DNA of 64,000 bases from Benzoatithermus sp963720725. Its GTDB lineage: Bacteria > Pseudomonadota > Alphaproteobacteria > Geminicoccales > Geminicoccaceae. The stretch is from positions 1,426,001 through 1,490,000 of the forward strand of contig CAVRGN010000003.1 in assembly GCA_963720725.1 (NCBI GenBank). The letters run 5' to 3'. Of this stretch, positions 62,503-64,000 are shown piece after piece. Position numbers and translations under genes: made by a program. The notes below the pieces were generated by a model, which saw only the letters and a list, made by a program, of their open reading frames with translations, had not been told where the DNA came from and ran no database searches. Numbering within the stretch: position 1 is the first letter of the stretch; every line of letters begins with the position of its first letter.

Positions 62503-63654
62503 TCAGCGCAGGATCAGCTCCAGCGGCGCGCTCGACAGCACCTCGGCACCACGCTCGCCGACCAGCGAGGTTCTTCCCAAAGTCATGGCGGTGCCATTGT
62601 CGCTGTCCATCAGGATCATGTGCAGGAAGAACACCATGCCCGGCTCGATCACCACCGGGTTTCCCTGGTAGAACATCGGCCAGTCCATCCAGGACGGGGC
62701 GTAGACGGCGCCGAGCGAGTAGCCGCAGGCGTTGAGGCGATGATGCCGCAAACCGCGCCGGTCGAAGGTCAGGGCGTGGGCGTCGTAGACTTCGGCCATG
62801 GTCCGCCCGGGCGTCATCCGCGCCTCGCAGGCAAGTAGTGCCTCCTTCGCGGCATCGAACAGCTCGCCGTGGCGGGCGCTGGCCTTGCCGACCAGCAGCG
62901 TGCGCATCAGGCAGGCATGGTACTGCCGCCACACGCCGGCGAACTCGAGCGTGAGCTGATCTTGGGCGTCCAGACGCCGACGGCCGCTTTGGTAGCGGCA
63001 GAGCAGGGCGGCCTCACCCGAGCCGATGATGAACGGGTTGCCGGGATAGTCGCCGCCCGCCTCGAAGATCGCATCGTGCATCTTTGCGAGGATCATGCCC
63101 TCGTCGGCACCGGCTGCGGTATGTTCGATGGCGGCTGCGAGTGCCGCGTCGCCGAGTTCCGCCGCCCGTCGCACCACTGCCTGCTCGGCCGGAGATTTCA
63201 CCAGCCGCAGCCGGGAAACGAGCAGCGAAGCGTCTTCCAGGCGGGCGAAGCCGTCGAGTGCCGATTCCAGCATGCGCCCGTTCGCCGCCGTCAGGCCGTG
63301 AGTCTGCCATTCGACGCCGAGCCGCTCGCCGGCAAGGCCCAGTTCGGCCAGGAGCTCCTTGAGCTCGGTCGCGGGGTTGGCGCCGTCCCGGTCGACCCAG
63401 ACCCGGATGTCCTCGAGCACCGAGGTGAGCTGCGCCTGACGCAGGTCCGGGGCCCGGGTCAGCAGCGCCATGCGCCCGTCGGCGCGCACCACCAGGCACT
63501 GGAAGAAGCAGTAGCCGAACGTGTCGAAACCGGTGAGCCAGTACATGCTCTCCTGCTTGAAGCAGAGCAGGGCATCGAGGTCGGCGGCATCGATCGCCGC
63601 CAGGGTCCTTTCCAGACGCGAGGCGTATTCGGTGCGCGCGAAATGCAGGGCCAT
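62503..63654 (-). CDS. M24-fold hydrolase, creatinase/ectoine-hydrolase-like
   Basis: 383 aa: creatinase N-terminal domain (residues 12-150) and a pita-bread M24 domain. The metal ligands of Xaa-Pro aminopeptidases are mostly replaced: LEFAGVWRQYHACLMRT where two Asp are expected, GYSLGAVYAP at the His site, and FFLHMILM at the Glu site. This resembles metal-independent creatinase and ectoine hydrolase (DoeA/EutD) types. Ectoine hydrolysis is possible but unsupported by neighbours. Confidence 0.82.
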   Translation of the reverse strand: MALHFARTEYASRLERTLAAIDAADLDALLCFKQESMYWLTGFDTFGYCFFQCLVVRADGRMALLTRAPDLRQAQLTSVLEDIRVWVDRDGANPATELKELLAELGLAGERLGVEWQTHGLTAANGRMLESALDGFARLEDASLLVSRLRLVKSPAEQAVVRRAAELGDAALAAAIEHTAAGADEGMILAKMHDAIFEAGGDYPGNPFIIGSGEAALLCRYQSGRRRLDAQDQLTLEFAGVWRQYHACLMRTLLVGKASARHGELFDAAKEALLACEARMTPGRTMAEVYDAHALTFDRRGLRHHRLNACGYSLGAVYAPSWMDWPMFYQGNPVVIEPGMVFFLHMILMDSDNGTAMTLGRTSLVGERGAEVLSSAPLELILR

Positions 63655-63826
63655 GATGTCCTCCCGGCTGCGCGCTAAGGCTTAGGCCGGCCGAGGCATG
63701 GGCTCAATCGCCGCGATATGGTCGCGGGGTATGCCTCGCTGCGGCGCAGCCCGTCGTCGCCATTGACGCCGCTTCGCGGGTTGCGCACCCTCATCTTCGG
63801 TCGGCTAAGCGACCAGACGGGTGCCC

Positions 63827-64000
63827 ATGCTCTTGCGTCCTGCCGCCGACTGGCTCCGAACGGTCACCGCCATACTGGTGGCGGCATCCACGGCGTTTTC
63901 TGGCGTGGCGCACCTTCCAGCGATGCCGGCCGCGTCGATCGGCCTGCACGCATTGGCGCTGCCCGACGGTTCGCTGCCCGAACTGTGTGCGGCCGGTCAT
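63827..64000 (+). CDS. Hypothetical protein with signal peptide, 5' part
   Basis: First 58 codons of a frame cut by the window end. A basic start (MLLRPAADWLRTV) and hydrophobic stretch (AILVAASTAFSGVAHL) suggest a signal peptide, followed by LALPDGSLPELCAAGH. The cysteine near a leucine-rich end recalls small DUF2946-type proteins, but too little is visible. Codon bias fits coding. Confidence 0.45.
   Translation, partial: MLLRPAADWLRTVTAILVAASTAFSGVAHLPAMPAASIGLHALALPDGSLPELCAAGH

Noticed and set aside
1..64000. CRISPR arrays, tRNA and rRNA genes, prophage modules
   Set aside because: No regularly spaced repeats, no cloverleaf-like stretch with a conserved T-arm, and no phage structural genes were recognised by eye.

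Overview
The window is about two-thirds G+C, with genes packed on both strands and many ATGA or GTGA overlaps. Gene content points to an alphaproteobacterium of Rhodospirillales/Geminicoccales type. The evidence is serS-surE followed by nlpD, a DUF815 ATPase next to yajC-secD-secF-Mth938, DUF6455, two YdcH/DUF465 proteins, a chorismate mutase-hisC-tyrA cluster and a cpa/tad pilus locus. This placement is inferred from family knowledge and no database search was run. I saw no rRNA, tRNA or CRISPR array.

Layout. 1-8.7 kb: serS (3' part), surE, nlpD-like lipoprotein, DUF815 ATPase, Sec accessory genes yajC-secD-secF, a Mth938-like gene, a TraT-like lipoprotein and Fe superoxide dismutase. 8.7-14 kb: two small proteins, then dihydropyrimidine dehydrogenase subunits PreA and PreT, split by a secreted TAP-like hydrolase on the opposite strand. 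14-20 kb: a PotABCD-type ABC importer, a short-chain dehydrogenase and a fumarylacetoacetase-family enzyme, probably one catabolic operon. 20-24 kb: YdcH proteins around glucokinase, then purK, purE and csrA in one overlapping operon. 24-31.8 kb: flagellar rod and export genes flgB-flgC-fliE-fliQ-fliR-flhB, a LapG-like protease, aromatic amino acid and histidine genes, and a ChaC-like cyclotransferase. 31.8-36.6 kb: a ribbon-helix-helix protein, glyoxalase, a GMC oxidoreductase with a gluconate-dehydrogenase subunit-3-like partner, and a decayed IS481-type element. 36.6-45.1 kb: tad/cpa pilus locus read leftward from the Flp pilin. 45.3-48.5 kb: PHA-synthase-like hydrolase, phaA and phaB. 48.5-51.2 kb: a broken REC-REC-GGDEF gene, upp and a divergent TrpF-like protein. 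51.2-57.6 kb: FGGY kinase, lipocalin and GH31 glycosidase (leftward), a short-chain dehydrogenase, and an AmiC/LivJ-type binding protein. 57.8-64 kb: a VOC protein, ychF, a class III cyclase, a DUF2189 membrane protein, an M24-fold hydrolase without the usual metal ligands, and the start of one further gene.

A recurrent feature is single-base disruption of otherwise well-conserved frames: yajC, secF, the TraT-like leader, the GGDEF gene and the transposase. Most look like +1 insertions, and several lie beside GATC. In essential genes such as secF this is more likely base-level error than biology, so frames at those points should be read with caution.

No clearly new system is proven here. The most unusual structures are a csrA-purE-purK overlap operon, a hydrolase gene wedged between preA and preT, a triple-hairpin insertion inside the transposase, an AT-rich perfect palindrome at 57653-57666, and an inverted repeat between the ribbon-helix-helix gene and the glyoxalase.
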